A stretch of 64,000 nt of DNA from Lysobacterales bacterium (GCA_014946745.1 JADCRD010000001.1:558001-622000); one strand, 5' to 3'. Numbered from the stretch's first letter, positions 54,284 to 64,000 are shown. Translations and numbers: made by a program. The notes: generated from the sequence alone by a model not told the origin.

Positions 54284-55905
54284 GCCGGCGACTGCCCCTG
54301 CTGGACGTGCCGGCGCTGCTGGCCGCCTACGCCGACCTGCGTCCGGATGCGGCGGTGCCGGCGCAGCGGGTGGCCTTCGGCACCTCGGGGCATCGCGGCA
54401 GCGCGTTCACCCGCAGCTTCAACGCCTGGCATGTGCGGGTGATCGTGCAGGCGATCTGCGACTACCGGCGTCTGCACGGCATCGACGGCCCGCTGTACTT
54501 GGGCATCGACACCCACGCCCTGTCGCGGCCGGCCTTCGAGGATGCGCTGGAAGTGCTCGCCGGCAACGGCGTGCCGGCCTGCATCGCCGCCGATGTCGGC
54601 TACACGCCGACGCCGGTGATCTCGCACGCGATCCTGGCGCACAACCGCGGGCGTCGCTCCGGGCGTGCCGATGGCATCGTGCTGACGCCCTCGCACAATC
54701 CGCCCGAGGCCGGCGGCTTGAAGTACAACCCGCCGCACGGCGGGCCCGCCGAGACTGCGGTGACCGCGTGGATCGAAACGCGCGCCAACGCGCTGCTCGC
54801 GGCGGCCACGGTCGGGGTGCGCTGGCGGCCCTATGCCGAGGCCTTGCGCGGCGCCCGCAGCCACGATTTCCTCAACCCTTACGTCGAGGATCTCGGCGAA
54901 GTCATCGACTTCGAGCGGATCCGCAGCGCCGGTATCCGCATGGCCGTCGATCCGCTCGGCGGTGCCGGCGTGCACTACTGGCAGCCGATCGCGGAGCGCT
55001 ACCGGCTCGATCTGCGCGTGCTGAGTCTGCAGGTCGATCCGCAGTTCGCATTCATGCCGCCGGACTTCGACGGCCGGATCCGGATGGACCCCTCCTCGCC
55101 GCAGGCGATGCGGGGGCTGATCGCGATCAAGGACAACTTCGACGTCGCCTTCGCCTGCGATACCGACCACGATCGCCACGGCATCGTTACTCCCAGCGCC
55201 GGCCTGCTGCCGCCCAATCACTATCTGGCCGTGGTGATCGACTACCTGCTGCGGTCCCGCCCGCACTGGGCGCTCACTGCTGCGGTCGGCAAGGCCGTGG
55301 TCAGCAGCGCCTTGATCGACCGCGTCGCGCACCGGCTGCGGCGGCGGGTGTTCGAAGTACCGGTCGGCTTCAAGTGGTTCGTCGACGGCCTGCTCGACGG
55401 CCGTCTTCTGGTGGCCGGCGAAGAGAGCGCGGGCATCAGCTTCCAGCGTCGCGGCGGCGGCGTCTGGACCACCGACAAGGACGGCTTCGCGCCGGCCCTG
55501 CTGGCGGCCGAAATCACCGCCCGCAGCGGGCAGGACCCCGGCGTCTTCTACGAGGCGCTGACGGCGACGCTGGGCCGCCCGGTCGCCGATCGCCTGAGTG
55601 CGCCCGCGACACCGGCGCAGAAGGCGCGACTAGCGGCGCTCGGCGCGCAGCAGATCGACGCCCGCGAGCTCGCCGGCGAGCCGATCACCCAGATTCTCGA
55701 ACGCGCCCCCGGCAATGCGGCGCCGATCGGCGGCATCAAGGTCTGCGCCGCCAGCGGCTGGTTCGCGGCGCGGCCCTCCGGCACCGAGGATCTCTACAAG
55801 ATCTACGCCGAGAGCTTTCGCGATGAGGCTCACCTGCAGGCCCTGCTTGCGCAGGCCCAGGCGCTCGTCGACCGCGCCCTCACCGAGACGGCGACGAGCT
55901 CGTGA
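54280..55905 (+). CDS. pgm: Phosphoglucomutase (alpha-D-glucose-specific)
   Basis: A 541-aa enzyme interconverting glucose-1-phosphate and glucose-6-phosphate. FGTSGHRGSAF opens the fold; the phospho-Ser loop is TPSHNPPEAGGLKYNPP; the metal loop is DTDHDRHG; GEESAG binds sugar; RPSGTEDLYKIYAESF is the C-terminal phosphate loop. It is coupled to tal (ATGA overlap). It supplies glucose-6-P from phosphorolysis products, and in reverse glucose-1-P for UDP-glucose used by the neighbouring glucan synthase. Confidence 0.93.
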   Translation: MSRRLPLLDVPALLAAYADLRPDAAVPAQRVAFGTSGHRGSAFTRSFNAWHVRVIVQAICDYRRLHGIDGPLYLGIDTHALSRPAFEDALEVLAGNGVPACIAADVGYTPTPVISHAILAHNRGRRSGRADGIVLTPSHNPPEAGGLKYNPPHGGPAETAVTAWIETRANALLAAATVGVRWRPYAEALRGARSHDFLNPYVEDLGEVIDFERIRSAGIRMAVDPLGGAGVHYWQPIAERYRLDLRVLSLQVDPQFAFMPPDFDGRIRMDPSSPQAMRGLIAIKDNFDVAFACDTDHDRHGIVTPSAGLLPPNHYLAVVIDYLLRSRPHWALTAAVGKAVVSSALIDRVAHRLRRRVFEVPVGFKWFVDGLLDGRLLVAGEESAGISFQRRGGGVWTTDKDGFAPALLAAEITARSGQDPGVFYEALTATLGRPVADRLSAPATPAQKARLAALGAQQIDARELAGEPITQILERAPGNAAPIGGIKVCAASGWFAARPSGTEDLYKIYAESFRDEAHLQALLAQAQALVDRALTETATSS

Positions 55906-55951
55906 GCACGGCGGCGCGGCGGTGATCGCGTCGGCGCCGTCTGCAACGCCC

Positions 55952-57184
55952 ATGGCCGCAGCCGCAGTGACCTCGCAGGCGGTCGAGGTGCTGACGATCA
56001 ACAGCGGTTCGTCCAGCGTCCGCTTCGCTCTCTACGCCGGATCGCCGCCTCTGCAGCGCCGGCTGCGTGGCCGACTGGACTGGAGCGGCGGCGACGACGC
56101 CAGGCTTGATGTCGAAGCCGACGATCCACAGCTGCAGTCGGACCTCGACGCCGTCGGCGCTGGCATCGCACTGCCCGCGCGCGCCGACGCTGCTGCCGCG
56201 GCGCGCGCACTGATCGACTGGCTGGGCGCGGCCATCGACCTGAGCCGGTTGGCCGCCGTCGGTCATCGGCTCGTGCACGGCTTTCGCCATGCCCAGCCGG
56301 TGCGGATCGATGCCGCGCTGCGCGCCGAGCTCGGCGCCCTGAGCCCGCTCGCGCCCGAGCATCTGCCGCGCGCGTTGGCCCTCATCGACGCCTTCGCCGA
56401 ACGCTGCCCCTCGCTGCCGCAGGTGGCCTGTTTCGACACGGCCTTCCATCACGCCATGCCGGCCTTGGCCCAGCGTCTGCCGATTCCCCGGCGCTACGCC
56501 GACGCCGGTCTGCGGCGCTTCGGTTTTCATGGGCTTTCCTACGCTTACCTCATCGAGGCGCTGGCGAGGCTGGCCGGCGCTGAGGTCGCGAACGCTCGGG
56601 TGCTGATGGCCCATCTCGGCAACGGCGCCAGCCTGGTGGCGCTCAAGGATGGCCGCAGCGTCGACACCAGCATGGGTTTCAGCCCCAACTCCGGGCTGAT
56701 GATGGGCACCCGCAGCGGCGATCTCGACCCCGGCCTGCTGGCCTATCTGGCCGAACGCGAAGGCTTGAGCTGCGCCCAGCTGCAGCGGCTGTGCAGCCAT
56801 GAATCGGGCCTGCTAGGCGTGTCGGGCCGCAGCGCCGACGTGCGCGAGCTGCTGGCGCTGGAGGCCACCGACCCGCACGCGGCTGAAGCGCTGGCGCTGT
56901 TCTGCTATCAGGTCCGCAAGGGCATTGGCGCGTTCGCCGCCGTGCTCGACGGCATCGACACCCTGGTCCTCGCCGGCGGCATCGGCGAGCACGCCGCACC
57001 GATCCGCGCGCGGGTATGTAGCGGCCTGGGCTTTCTCGGCATCGAGCTGTGCGCCGAGCGCAATGCGCGCAGAGCGGCGGTGATCTCGACGGATCGCAGT
57101 CGCGTTCACGTGCGGGTGATGCGTACCGATGAGGAACAGATGATCGCCCGCGAATGCGTGCGGACCGTGCAACTGCCGCCGTGA
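55952..57184 (+). CDS. ackA: Acetate kinase
   Basis: A 410-aa ASKHA-fold kinase interconverting acetyl phosphate + ADP with acetate + ATP. TINSGSSSVRFALY is the N-terminal signature (most members have K where this has R); GHRLVHG, FDTAFHHAMP, RRFGFHGLSY, AHLGNGASL and GGIGEHA follow. The start is ATG 55952 or the in-frame GTG 55922; the ATG gives a usual-length N-terminus, but neither has a clear ribosome site. It lies 46 bases after pgm. Together with Xfp it completes ATP formation from sugar phosphates. Confidence 0.88.
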   Translation: MAAAAVTSQAVEVLTINSGSSSVRFALYAGSPPLQRRLRGRLDWSGGDDARLDVEADDPQLQSDLDAVGAGIALPARADAAAAARALIDWLGAAIDLSRLAAVGHRLVHGFRHAQPVRIDAALRAELGALSPLAPEHLPRALALIDAFAERCPSLPQVACFDTAFHHAMPALAQRLPIPRRYADAGLRRFGFHGLSYAYLIEALARLAGAEVANARVLMAHLGNGASLVALKDGRSVDTSMGFSPNSGLMMGTRSGDLDPGLLAYLAEREGLSCAQLQRLCSHESGLLGVSGRSADVRELLALEATDPHAAEALALFCYQVRKGIGAFAAVLDGIDTLVLAGGIGEHAAPIRARVCSGLGFLGIELCAERNARRAAVISTDRSRVHVRVMRTDEEQMIARECVRTVQLPP

Positions 57185-57320
57185 TCGCCGGTGATCGCGC
57201 CGCGGGTTCGCCGGCGCACCGACAGCACAGACGTCGACGCCGACACTGCGGGCTCGGCGCCGATGCGCTCGACCGCGCCCATCCAGCGACAGCAGACGCG
57301 GCACCGCCGCAGGAGACGCC

Positions 57321-57572
57321 ATGCAGATCGAGGTGATCAACGTCATCGCCATGCACAGCCCCGGCTGCGGCAGCCGGGTCAGCCGCGTGCTGCGGGCCAT
57401 CCACGGCGTCGACGCGGCCCGCGTGTCGCTGGAACGCGCCGAGGCGGTGGTCGAGTTCGACGAAGCGCTGTGTTCGCCCGAGCAGCTGCGCTGGGCCGTG
57501 CAGGCGGCTGGCTTCGGCATCGAGGGCGGGCGTCGACCGTCCCAGCGCGGACGCGCCGCCGCCGATGCGTAA
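57321..57572 (+). CDS. Small HMA-like domain protein
   Basis: An 83-aa protein with a beta-alpha-beta-beta-alpha-beta pattern like heavy-metal-associated domains: a first strand ([18 protein letters not shown]), [22 protein letters not shown], and [12 protein letters not shown]. The usual MxCxxC site reads MHSPGC, so the first metal Cys is Ser and only one remains. Metal binding is therefore doubtful, and a regulatory or protein-binding role is possible. ATG 57321 follows AGGAGACGCC. It overlaps xfp by eight bases, so it is coupled to it. Confidence 0.7.
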   Translation: MQIEVINVIAMHSPGCGSRVSRVLRAIHGVDAARVSLERAEAVVEFDEALCSPEQLRWAVQAAGFGIEGGRRPSQRGRAAADA

Positions 57573-60030
57573 CCATCCGGCGGCCATCGCGCAGTCCGCG
57601 CAGATCGATCAGGTGCCTCCGCGCGACCTGCCGCCGTACGACGGGAATGGCCAGGGGGCGAACCCCACGCCGCTCGACGCCGATCTGCTGCGGCGCATCG
57701 ACGCCTTCTGGCGGGCGGCGAACTATCTGTCGGTGGGGCAGATCTACCTGCTCGCCAATCCGCTGCTGCGCGAGCCGCTGCGGATCGAGCACGTCAAGCC
57801 GCGCCTGCTTGGCCACTGGGGCACCACGCCGGGCCTGAACTTCCTCTACGTGCATCTCAACCGGGTGATCAAGGCCCGGGATCTGGACATGATCTACGTC
57901 GCCGGCCCCGGCCACGGCGGCCCCGCACTGCTCGCCTGCACCTATCTGGAGGGCAGCTACAGCGAGGCCTACCCGGCGGTCTCGCAGGATCTCGACGGCC
58001 TGCAGCGATTGTTCAAGCAGTTCTCGTTTCCGGGTGGTGTTCCCAGCCACGTCGCGCCGCAGACGCCGGGCTCGATTCACGAAGGCGGCGAGCTGGGTTA
58101 CGCGCTTTCGCACGCGTTCGGTGCGGCCTTCGACAATCCTGATCTGATCGTCGCCTGCGTGATCGGCGACGGCGAGGCCGAAACCGGCCCGCTGGCGACC
58201 AGCTGGCATTCGAACAAATTCCTGAACCCGGTCCACGACGGCGCGGTGCTGCCGATCCTGCATCTGAACGGCTACAAGATCGCCGGCCCAACCGTGCTGG
58301 CGCGGATCCCGCACGCCGAGCTGGAGTCGCTGCTGATCGGCTACGGCTATGCGCCGTGCTTCGTCGAGGGCGAGGTGCATGAGGACTTGCACCAGCGCAT
58401 GGCGTCCGCGCTCGATGCTGCGATCGCCGAGATCCGCCGCATCCAGGCCGAGGCGCGCGCGCACGGCTTCAGGACTCGCCCGCGCTGGCCGCTCATCGTG
58501 CTGCGCTCGCCCAAGGGCTGGACCGGGCCGGCGCAGGTCGATGGGCTGCAGACCGAAGGCAGCTTCCGTTCGCACCAGGTGCCGATGGGCGACATGCATC
58601 GCCCCGGCCATCTCAAGATCCTCGAAGACTGGCTGCTAAGCTACCGGCCCGAGGAGCTTTTCGACGCGCGTGGCCAGCTGCTGCCGGAGCTGGCCGAGCT
58701 CGCGCCGCTCGGCACCCGTCGGATGGGCGCCAACCCGCACGCCAATGGCGGCCTGCTGCTGTCCGATCTGCTGGTGCCGGATTTCCGCACCTATGCGCTG
58801 AGCGTGGACGCGCCGGGTGCCGTGATCGGCGAGGCCACCCGCCAGCAGGGTCAGCTGATTCGCGATGTGATCGCCGGCAACCGCCAGAACTTCCGCGTGT
58901 TCAGCCCGGACGAGGCCAGCTCCAACCGCTGGGACGCGATGTTCGAGGTCACCGCACGCTGCTCGACCGCCGAGATCCACGCCGACGACGTGCACCTTGC
59001 GCCGGATGGCCGGGTTCTGGAGATGCTCAGCGAGCACCAGTGCGAGGGCTGGCTGGAGGGCTATCTGCTGACCGGACGGCACGGCTTCTTCTCGTGCTAC
59101 GAGGCCTTCATCCACATCGTCGATTCGATGTTCAACCAGCACGCGAAGTGGCTGGACGTGGCCAGCGAGATTCCGTGGCGCGCGCCGGTGGCTTCGCTCA
59201 ACTACCTGTTGTCCTCGCACGTCTGGCGGCAGGATCACAACGGCTTCAGCCATCAGGACCCGGGCTTCATCGATCTGGTCGCGAACAAGAAGGCCGCGAT
59301 CGTGCGCATCTACCTGCCGCCGGACGCCAACACCCTGCTGGTGGTGACCGACGAATGCCTGCGCAGTCGCGATCGGGTCAACGTGATCATCGCCGGCAAA
59401 CAGCCCTCACCGCAGTGGCTGGACATCGATGCCGCGATCGCGCACTGCGCCGCCGGCATGGGCATCTGGCACTGGGCCGGCAGCGACGGCGACGAAACGC
59501 CCGATGTGGTCATGGCCTGCTGTGGCGACGTGCCGACGCTGGAAACCCTGGCCGCGGTGGCGATCCTGCGGGCTGAGCTGCCCGGGCTGCGGGTGCGCGT
59601 GGTCAACGTGGTCGACCTGCTGCGCCTGCAGCCTCCCAGCGAACATCCGCAGGGCTTGAGCGACGCGGCCTTCGACGCCCTGTTCAGCACTACGGTGCCG
59701 ATCATCTTCGCTTACCACGGCTACCCGCTCTTGATTCATCGCCTGACCTATCGGCGTCGCGGTCATGCGCTTCTGCACGTGCGCGGCTTCAAGGAAGAGG
59801 GCAGCACCACCACACCCTTCGACATGGCGGTGCTGAACGACCTCGACCGCTTCCATCTGGTGATTGACACACTGGATCGCCTGCCGCGCTCCAGCGCTCG
59901 TGGCGATGCTCTCAAGCAGCGTCTGCAGCAGAAGCTGATCGAACACCGCAACCACATCGAAGCGCACGGCGAAGACCTGCCCGAGATCCGCGGCTGGCGC
60001 TGGCCGCAGTCGTCCTTGTCGAATGCATGA
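57565..60030 (+). CDS. xfp: Phosphoketolase
   Basis: An 821-aa thiamine-diphosphate enzyme that splits xylulose-5-phosphate (and often fructose-6-phosphate) to acetyl phosphate plus glyceraldehyde-3-phosphate or erythrose-4-phosphate. Typical motifs: [92 protein letters not shown] (ThDP site), then [15 protein letters not shown], and a C-terminal [15 protein letters not shown]. Length is normal. Last gene of tal-pgm-ackA-HMA-xfp, where Xfp makes acetyl phosphate for AckA and erythrose-4-P for Tal. Confidence 0.95.
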   Translation: MRNHPAAIAQSAQIDQVPPRDLPPYDGNGQGANPTPLDADLLRRIDAFWRAANYLSVGQIYLLANPLLREPLRIEHVKPRLLGHWGTTPGLNFLYVHLNRVIKARDLDMIYVAGPGHGGPALLACTYLEGSYSEAYPAVSQDLDGLQRLFKQFSFPGGVPSHVAPQTPGSIHEGGELGYALSHAFGAAFDNPDLIVACVIGDGEAETGPLATSWHSNKFLNPVHDGAVLPILHLNGYKIAGPTVLARIPHAELESLLIGYGYAPCFVEGEVHEDLHQRMASALDAAIAEIRRIQAEARAHGFRTRPRWPLIVLRSPKGWTGPAQVDGLQTEGSFRSHQVPMGDMHRPGHLKILEDWLLSYRPEELFDARGQLLPELAELAPLGTRRMGANPHANGGLLLSDLLVPDFRTYALSVDAPGAVIGEATRQQGQLIRDVIAGNRQNFRVFSPDEASSNRWDAMFEVTARCSTAEIHADDVHLAPDGRVLEMLSEHQCEGWLEGYLLTGRHGFFSCYEAFIHIVDSMFNQHAKWLDVASEIPWRAPVASLNYLLSSHVWRQDHNGFSHQDPGFIDLVANKKAAIVRIYLPPDANTLLVVTDECLRSRDRVNVIIAGKQPSPQWLDIDAAIAHCAAGMGIWHWAGSDGDETPDVVMACCGDVPTLETLAAVAILRAELPGLRVRVVNVVDLLRLQPPSEHPQGLSDAAFDALFSTTVPIIFAYHGYPLLIHRLTYRRRGHALLHVRGFKEEGSTTTPFDMAVLNDLDRFHLVIDTLDRLPRSSARGDALKQRLQQKLIEHRNHIEAHGEDLPEIRGWRWPQSSLSNA

Positions 60031-60043
60031 GTGAGATCCCGCG

Positions 60044-61276
60044 TCACTGATCGAGGAGCGCCAGCTTCTGCAGCAGTCGCGGGTCGAGGCGCCTGCGCCC
60101 AAACAGCCCCTGCTGCGTACCCGACAGCACCGCGAGGCTCTGGCCGCGGCTGCCTGGCAGGCGCGACAGCGGCAGGAACAGGGCGTCGCGCAGGCGTGCG
60201 AGCAGGCGGTGGTCGGACTGGAACAGCGGCGTCAGCCAGCGCGACCACAGGTGATAGCTGCCGACATGCGCGCGACGCTCGGCGGCATAGCGGCGCAGCG
60301 CCGCGTCGACCCGCGACTCCGCGCGCAGGGCATCGCGCAGGGCCAGTGCATCCAGCAGAGCCATGTTGACGCCCTGACCCAGCTGCGGGCTCATCGCATG
60401 CGCGGCGTCTCCGATCGCGCAGAGGCGCCCCGCATGCCAGCGCCGCAGCACGGTGTCGCGGTAGCTGGCGCGGGCCAGTCCGGAAGCCTCGGCCGGCAGA
60501 CGCATGAGGACCTCGGTGGCTTCCGGCCAGAGCGCGTACAGCTCGCTGCGCCAGGCCTCCAGGTCGCCTGAGCGCCAGCGTTCGAAGTCGGCGCAGGGCA
60601 GGCTCCAGAAGAAACTCAGATGCGGGCGCGGATCGGCGCCGCAGCCGCCCACCGGCAGCAGGCCGATCATCCGCTGCGCGCCCTGGTAGCGCTGGCGCAG
60701 CTCATCGGTGTGCGGCCAGCCCTCGGCTGCAACAAGGCACCACAGGGCGCCCCAGGGATACGGTCGATCCAGCCGGTGCGGCCCGAGGGCTGCGCGCAGC
60801 TGCGAGCCCGAGCCGTCGGCGGCGATCACCAGGTCGTAGGGTCCGTGCTGGCGGCCGTCGGCGCTGCGCAGCAGGCCCTGTTCGGCGTCCACCGACTGCA
60901 TGTCGACACCGAAATGCAGCTGGGTGGCCTCGGAGCGCGCGGCATGCATCATCTGGAACAGCGCGCCGCGCTGCATGCCCAGACCGAACAGCTGCGGCTG
61001 CAGCTCGGCGTAGCGCATGTCCATGATGCGACGGCCGTTCGGCAGGTCGCCGAACAGTCGCCGCACCGGCGCGCCGAGCTGCAGGGCGGCATCGAGCAGC
61101 TCCAGTTCCAGCAGCACGCCCATCCCGGTCGGCTGCAGCAGGAAGCCTGCCCCGACCGGCCCCGGGTGCGCCACGCGCTCGAACACGTCGACGCGATGCC
61201 CTTCGCGCGTCAGCAGCAGGCTGGCCGCCTGGCCCGCGCTGCCGTAGCCGGCGATGGCGATGTGCAGGGGTTTCAC
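60044..61276 (-). CDS. FAD-dependent aromatic-ring-type monooxygenase
   Basis: A 410-aa flavoprotein of the p-hydroxybenzoate hydroxylase-like group. IAIAGYGSAGQAASLLLTREG is the FAD-binding fold with GxGSxG; YDLVIAADGSGSQLRAALG is the DG motif; LCAIGDAAHAMSPQLGQGVNMALLDALAL is the C-terminal FAD motif. Substrate unknown; these enzymes hydroxylate small aromatic molecules or antibiotics. GTG 61276 starts the fold. It is convergent with xfp with only 13 bases between stops, and follows cydB on the same strand after a 52-base gap. Confidence 0.85.
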   Translation of the reverse strand: MKPLHIAIAGYGSAGQAASLLLTREGHRVDVFERVAHPGPVGAGFLLQPTGMGVLLELELLDAALQLGAPVRRLFGDLPNGRRIMDMRYAELQPQLFGLGMQRGALFQMMHAARSEATQLHFGVDMQSVDAEQGLLRSADGRQHGPYDLVIAADGSGSQLRAALGPHRLDRPYPWGALWCLVAAEGWPHTDELRQRYQGAQRMIGLLPVGGCGADPRPHLSFFWSLPCADFERWRSGDLEAWRSELYALWPEATEVLMRLPAEASGLARASYRDTVLRRWHAGRLCAIGDAAHAMSPQLGQGVNMALLDALALRDALRAESRVDAALRRYAAERRAHVGSYHLWSRWLTPLFQSDHRLLARLRDALFLPLSRLPGSRGQSLAVLSGTQQGLFGRRRLDPRLLQKLALLDQ

Positions 61277-61328
61277 TCGGCCAGTCTCTGGATTCACTCG
61301 ATGCGCCGAGTCTGCCTGCGCGAAGGCT

Positions 61329-62321
61329 TCAGTAGTAGCGCAGCTGGGTCGCCTTGCCCCAGAACACGCGGTAGGTGTAGGCCGAGTAGGCGAGGATCGC
61401 CGGCAGGGTGATGGCCACACCGAACAGGATGATCATCAGCGAGCCCGGTGCCGCCGCCGCGTCGTGGATGGTGATGCGGTCGACCACCAGATACGGGAAC
61501 AGGCTGTAGGCCAGCCCAAGGAAGGCGAACACGAACAGGCCGACCGAGCAGACGAAGGGCTGCCAGGGGCTGCGCAGATCGCCGCTGCGCATGCGCTTCA
61601 GCGAGCGCAGGGCGATGAAGAACAGTGCCGCGGTGATCAGCGGGATCTGCAGCAGCAGGATGAAGTTGGGCAGGCTGAACCACTTCTCGAAGATGCGCGC
61701 GCTGACCATCGGCGTGGCGACCGAGACCGCGCCGATGCCGATGCCGGTCAGCCACAGCGCGCGCTGCGCCCAGCGCACCGCCTTCCGCTGCAGCTCGCCT
61801 TCGGCCTTCATCAGCAGCCAGGTCGCACCCAGCAGGGCATAGCCCGCCAGCAGACAGACGCCGATGAAGCTGGCGAAGGCGAAGTTCGCCACGCTCCACT
61901 TGAAGCCCAGGATGTAGGCGCCGAGCATGAAGCCCTGCGACAGCGCGGCCAGCGCCGAGCCGACGAAGAAGCTGCGATCCCACAGGTGCTTGTGCTTCGC
62001 GCGGGCTTTGACCCGGAAGTCGAAGGCCACGCCGCGCAGAATCAGCGCGATCAGCATGATCGTCACCGGCAGGTAGAGCGAACTCAGGATCACCCCGTGC
62101 GCCATTGGGAACGCGATCAGCAGGATGCCCACGCCCAGCACCAGCCAGGTTTCGTTGGCGTCCCAGAAGGGCCCGATCGAGGCGATCATCGTGTCTTTCT
62201 GCGCGTCGTCACCGCCGGGCAGCAGGATGCCGACGCCGAGGTCGAAGCCGTCCAGCACGACATAGGCCAGCATGGCGAGCCCCATCAGGGCGAGGAAGAT
62301 TTCCGGCAGCCAGGCGCTCAT
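61329..62321 (-). CDS. cydB: Cytochrome bd-type quinol oxidase subunit II
   Basis: A 330-aa protein with about eight membrane helices. LDGFDLGVGILLPG near the N-terminus and GPFWDANETWLVLGVGILLIAFP are diagnostic of CydB/CioB. It pairs with CydA in the inner membrane to oxidise quinol and reduce oxygen to water. It overlaps cydA by four bases. Length is slightly less than E. coli CydB, closer to CioB. Confidence 0.93.
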   Translation of the reverse strand: MSAWLPEIFLALMGLAMLAYVVLDGFDLGVGILLPGGDDAQKDTMIASIGPFWDANETWLVLGVGILLIAFPMAHGVILSSLYLPVTIMLIALILRGVAFDFRVKARAKHKHLWDRSFFVGSALAALSQGFMLGAYILGFKWSVANFAFASFIGVCLLAGYALLGATWLLMKAEGELQRKAVRWAQRALWLTGIGIGAVSVATPMVSARIFEKWFSLPNFILLLQIPLITAALFFIALRSLKRMRSGDLRSPWQPFVCSVGLFVFAFLGLAYSLFPYLVVDRITIHDAAAAPGSLMIILFGVAITLPAILAYSAYTYRVFWGKATQLRYY

Positions 62322-63682
62322 GCGCGCACTCCTTCGTGGGCTTGGCCCTCGGGCAGGACACCGATGCCGCTGTCCAGCTCGCCCTTCGAGGCCTTGTGCA
62401 TCAGGTGGAACAGCACGCTGATGTAGGCCACCAGCAGAACGGCATAGATCGACAGGTACAGGCCGAGGCTGATGCCGATCAAGGGCGCCGGCACGGTCGA
62501 GGCCGCATCCGCCGTGCTCAGCACGCCGTAGACCACCCAGGGCTGGCGGCCGATCTCGGTGACGTACCAGCCGGCCAGCGTCGCCACCCAGCCCGCGAAG
62601 GTCATGCCGACCAGCGCGCGCAGCAGCCAGCGCGCGGGTTCGCCGCGGCGCTTCAGCTGCCAGACGCCCAGCCAGCTCACCGCCAGCATGAGCATGCCGA
62701 TGCCCACCATCACCCGGAACGACCAGAACACCGGCGCCACTGGCGGGTGATGCTCGAATTCGTTCAGGCCCTTCACTTCACCGTCGAGCTCATGGGTGAG
62801 GATCAGGCTGGCGAGCTTGGGTATCTGGATCTCGTAGTGGTTGGTGCGATTCTCCTCATCGGGCAGGGCGAACAGCCGCAGACCCGCGCCGCGCTCGGTT
62901 TCCCAGATGCCTTCCATCGCCGCGACCTTGGCCGGCTGGTGCTCCAGCGTGTTCAGACCGTGCAGGTCGCCGGCCAGGATCTGCAGCGGGATCAGCACCG
63001 CGCCCAGCACCAGACCCGTGCGCAGCGTGGCCTGCACTTCGGCGCTGGCATCACCGCGCAGCCGACGCCAGGCCGACAGTCCAGCGACGAGGAAGGCCAC
63101 GGTCAGGCCCGAGGCCAGCAGCATGTGGCTCAGGCGATACGGAAACGAGGGGTTGAAGACGATTGCCGCCCAGTCGGTCGGGTGCGCTTGGCCGTCGATC
63201 ATCTCGAAGCCGACCGGGGTCTGCATCCACGAGTTCAGCACCAGAATCCAGAACGCCGACAGCGTGGTGCCGAAGGCGACCAGGAAGGTGGCCAGCGTAT
63301 GCACGCGATCCGACACGCGGCCCTGGCCAAACAGCATGATCCCGAGGAAGGCGGCCTCCAGGAAAAATGCGGTCAGCACCTCATAGCCCAGAAGCGGGCC
63401 GGCGATGTTGCCCACGCGCTCCATGAAGCCCGGCCAGTTGGTGCCGAACTGGAAGCTCATGGTGATACCGCTGACCACACCCAGCGCAAACGACAGCGCG
63501 AAAACCTTCACCCAGGTGCGGTAGGCCGCGTTCCATTTGGCATCACCCGTAGCGCGCCAGCGCAGCTTGAAGAACAGCAGCAGCCAGCCCAGCGCGATGG
63601 TGATGGTGGGGAACAGGATGTGGAAGCTGATGTTGGCCGCAAACTGGATGCGGGCGAGGAGGATCGGGTCGAGGGTGTCCAT
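62318..63682 (-). CDS. cydA: Cytochrome bd-type quinol oxidase subunit I (CIO-like, short Q loop)
   Basis: A 454-aa subunit with the haem sites: ARIQFAANISFHILFPTITI has the proximal His for b595, ALGVVSGITMSFQFGTNWPGF and GYEVLTAFFLEAAFLGIMLFG the diheme region. The Q loop after GDLHGLNTLEHQPAKVAAMEG is short, as in the cyanide-insensitive oxidase (CioA) of Pseudomonas, not the long E. coli type. GWYVTEIGRQPWVVYGVL is conserved. CIO-type oxidases have modified haem usage and tolerate cyanide; here that is inferred only from loop length and similarity. ATG 63682. No cydX-like small gene was identified downstream of cydB. Confidence 0.92.
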   Translation of the reverse strand: MDTLDPILLARIQFAANISFHILFPTITIALGWLLLFFKLRWRATGDAKWNAAYRTWVKVFALSFALGVVSGITMSFQFGTNWPGFMERVGNIAGPLLGYEVLTAFFLEAAFLGIMLFGQGRVSDRVHTLATFLVAFGTTLSAFWILVLNSWMQTPVGFEMIDGQAHPTDWAAIVFNPSFPYRLSHMLLASGLTVAFLVAGLSAWRRLRGDASAEVQATLRTGLVLGAVLIPLQILAGDLHGLNTLEHQPAKVAAMEGIWETERGAGLRLFALPDEENRTNHYEIQIPKLASLILTHELDGEVKGLNEFEHHPPVAPVFWSFRVMVGIGMLMLAVSWLGVWQLKRRGEPARWLLRALVGMTFAGWVATLAGWYVTEIGRQPWVVYGVLSTADAASTVPAPLIGISLGLYLSIYAVLLVAYISVLFHLMHKASKGELDSGIGVLPEGQAHEGVRA

Positions 63683-63692
63683 TTTTGGAGCC

Positions 63693-63721
63693 GGGATTCG
63701 GGATTGGTAATTCGGGATTCG
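63693..63721. repeat. Heptamer array (ATTCGGG type)
   Basis: GGGATTCGGGATTGG then AATTCGGGATTCG: about four units of a 7-base repeat, one of them altered. It lies within the first 40 bases upstream of the cydA start, so it may fall in the cydA leader or promoter. Confidence 0.75.
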
Positions 63722-63763
63722 TTAGAGCGCGCTTGCCGCAAGCCCTAAACTTCTCGATCTGAG

Positions 63764-63798
63764 CCCCTCTCCCATCGGGAGAGGGGTTGGGGAGAGGG
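63764..63798. repeat. CCCTCTCCC-type dispersed palindrome, copy 2
   Basis: CCCCTCTCCC, ATC, GGGAGAGGGG, then TTGGGGAGAGGG; it matches 13526-13562 except for the loop. Confidence 0.8.
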
Positions 63799-64000
63799 CC
63801 GGGTGTTCGCAGGCGGTTGTGGTGGCGGGCCTGGCACTCATCTAAGCGTTCGCGCTTTCCATCCGTATTGGGAAAGCGCGCTTGGCCTAGCTGCGACATT
63901 CAGAAGTCGGCCAACAGCCGCGTGCGACCGAGCGAAGGTGGGGGTGGGGGGGCAGGTGTTCGCAGTCCGCAGTGACCCAGCGCTCTGTTCAGTCCACCGC

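Larger units (their letters stand above)
63683..64000. other. Repeat-bearing region at the window end
   Basis: No gene. It holds a heptamer array of the ATTCGGG type (63693-63721) and a CCCTCTCCC palindromic element (63764-63798). The promoter of cydA should lie here but I cannot place it. Confidence 0.6.

Overview
The window is GC-rich bacterial chromosome that reads as a gammaproteobacterium of the Lysobacterales (Xanthomonadales) group. The evidence is a pilA/pilB/pilC/pilD type IVa pilus locus with sigma-54 type pilA promoters, a UbiH/UbiI-type pair, RluF, DbpA and YaeQ, and many dispersed palindromic repeats of the kind common in that order. The assignment is from gene content and sequence style, not from a search. 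I saw no rRNA, tRNA or CRISPR array.

Layout. 0-10 kb: type IV pilus genes (minor pilin pilE, accessory tfpZ, two tandem almost identical pilA copies, pilB, pilC, pilD). They are interrupted by a decayed IS110-family element, a 176-bp direct repeat and a run of 23 C just upstream of tfpZ. 10-20 kb: a large membrane/spermidine-synthase fusion, two ubiquinone-type hydroxylases, a DUF2157/DUF4401/GDYXXLXY membrane operon and the tail of a REP-associated transposase. 20-26.4 kb: the most interesting region, a compact RiPP-like locus. It has a 112-aa precursor with a four-fold C-x-V-x-T-P-E repeat, a borosin-type alpha-N-methyltransferase, a C39-peptidase ABC exporter and an HlyD-type adaptor. A 38-aa double-glycine peptide gene faces it on the other strand. 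26.8-35 kb: msrB-msrA, a secreted Cys-repeat protein, a lipoprotein phosphatase, YaeQ, a flavoprotein and a large M48-like protein that has lost its zinc motif. 35-43.8 kb: housekeeping genes (nucleotidase, rluF, dbpA) and a PepSY / response regulator / histidine kinase operon. 43.9-52.7 kb: one 2941-aa cyclic beta-1,2-glucan synthase. 53-60 kb: a tal-pgm-ackA-HMA-xfp operon for a phosphoketolase shunt. 60-64 kb: a flavin monooxygenase and a bd-type quinol oxidase (cydA-cydB).

How genes work together. PilB, PilC and PilD assemble and process the PilA fibre. The exporter and adaptor at 22.5-26 kb would secrete the modified precursor product and/or the double-glycine peptide. Xfp makes acetyl phosphate that AckA turns into acetate and ATP, while Tal and Pgm feed sugar phosphates into that route. 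Intergenic space holds at least three repeat families: a GGTGGGTC(N)GACCCACC palindrome, a ~180-bp element with terminal inverted repeats, and a CCCTCTCCC/GGGAGAGGG element.
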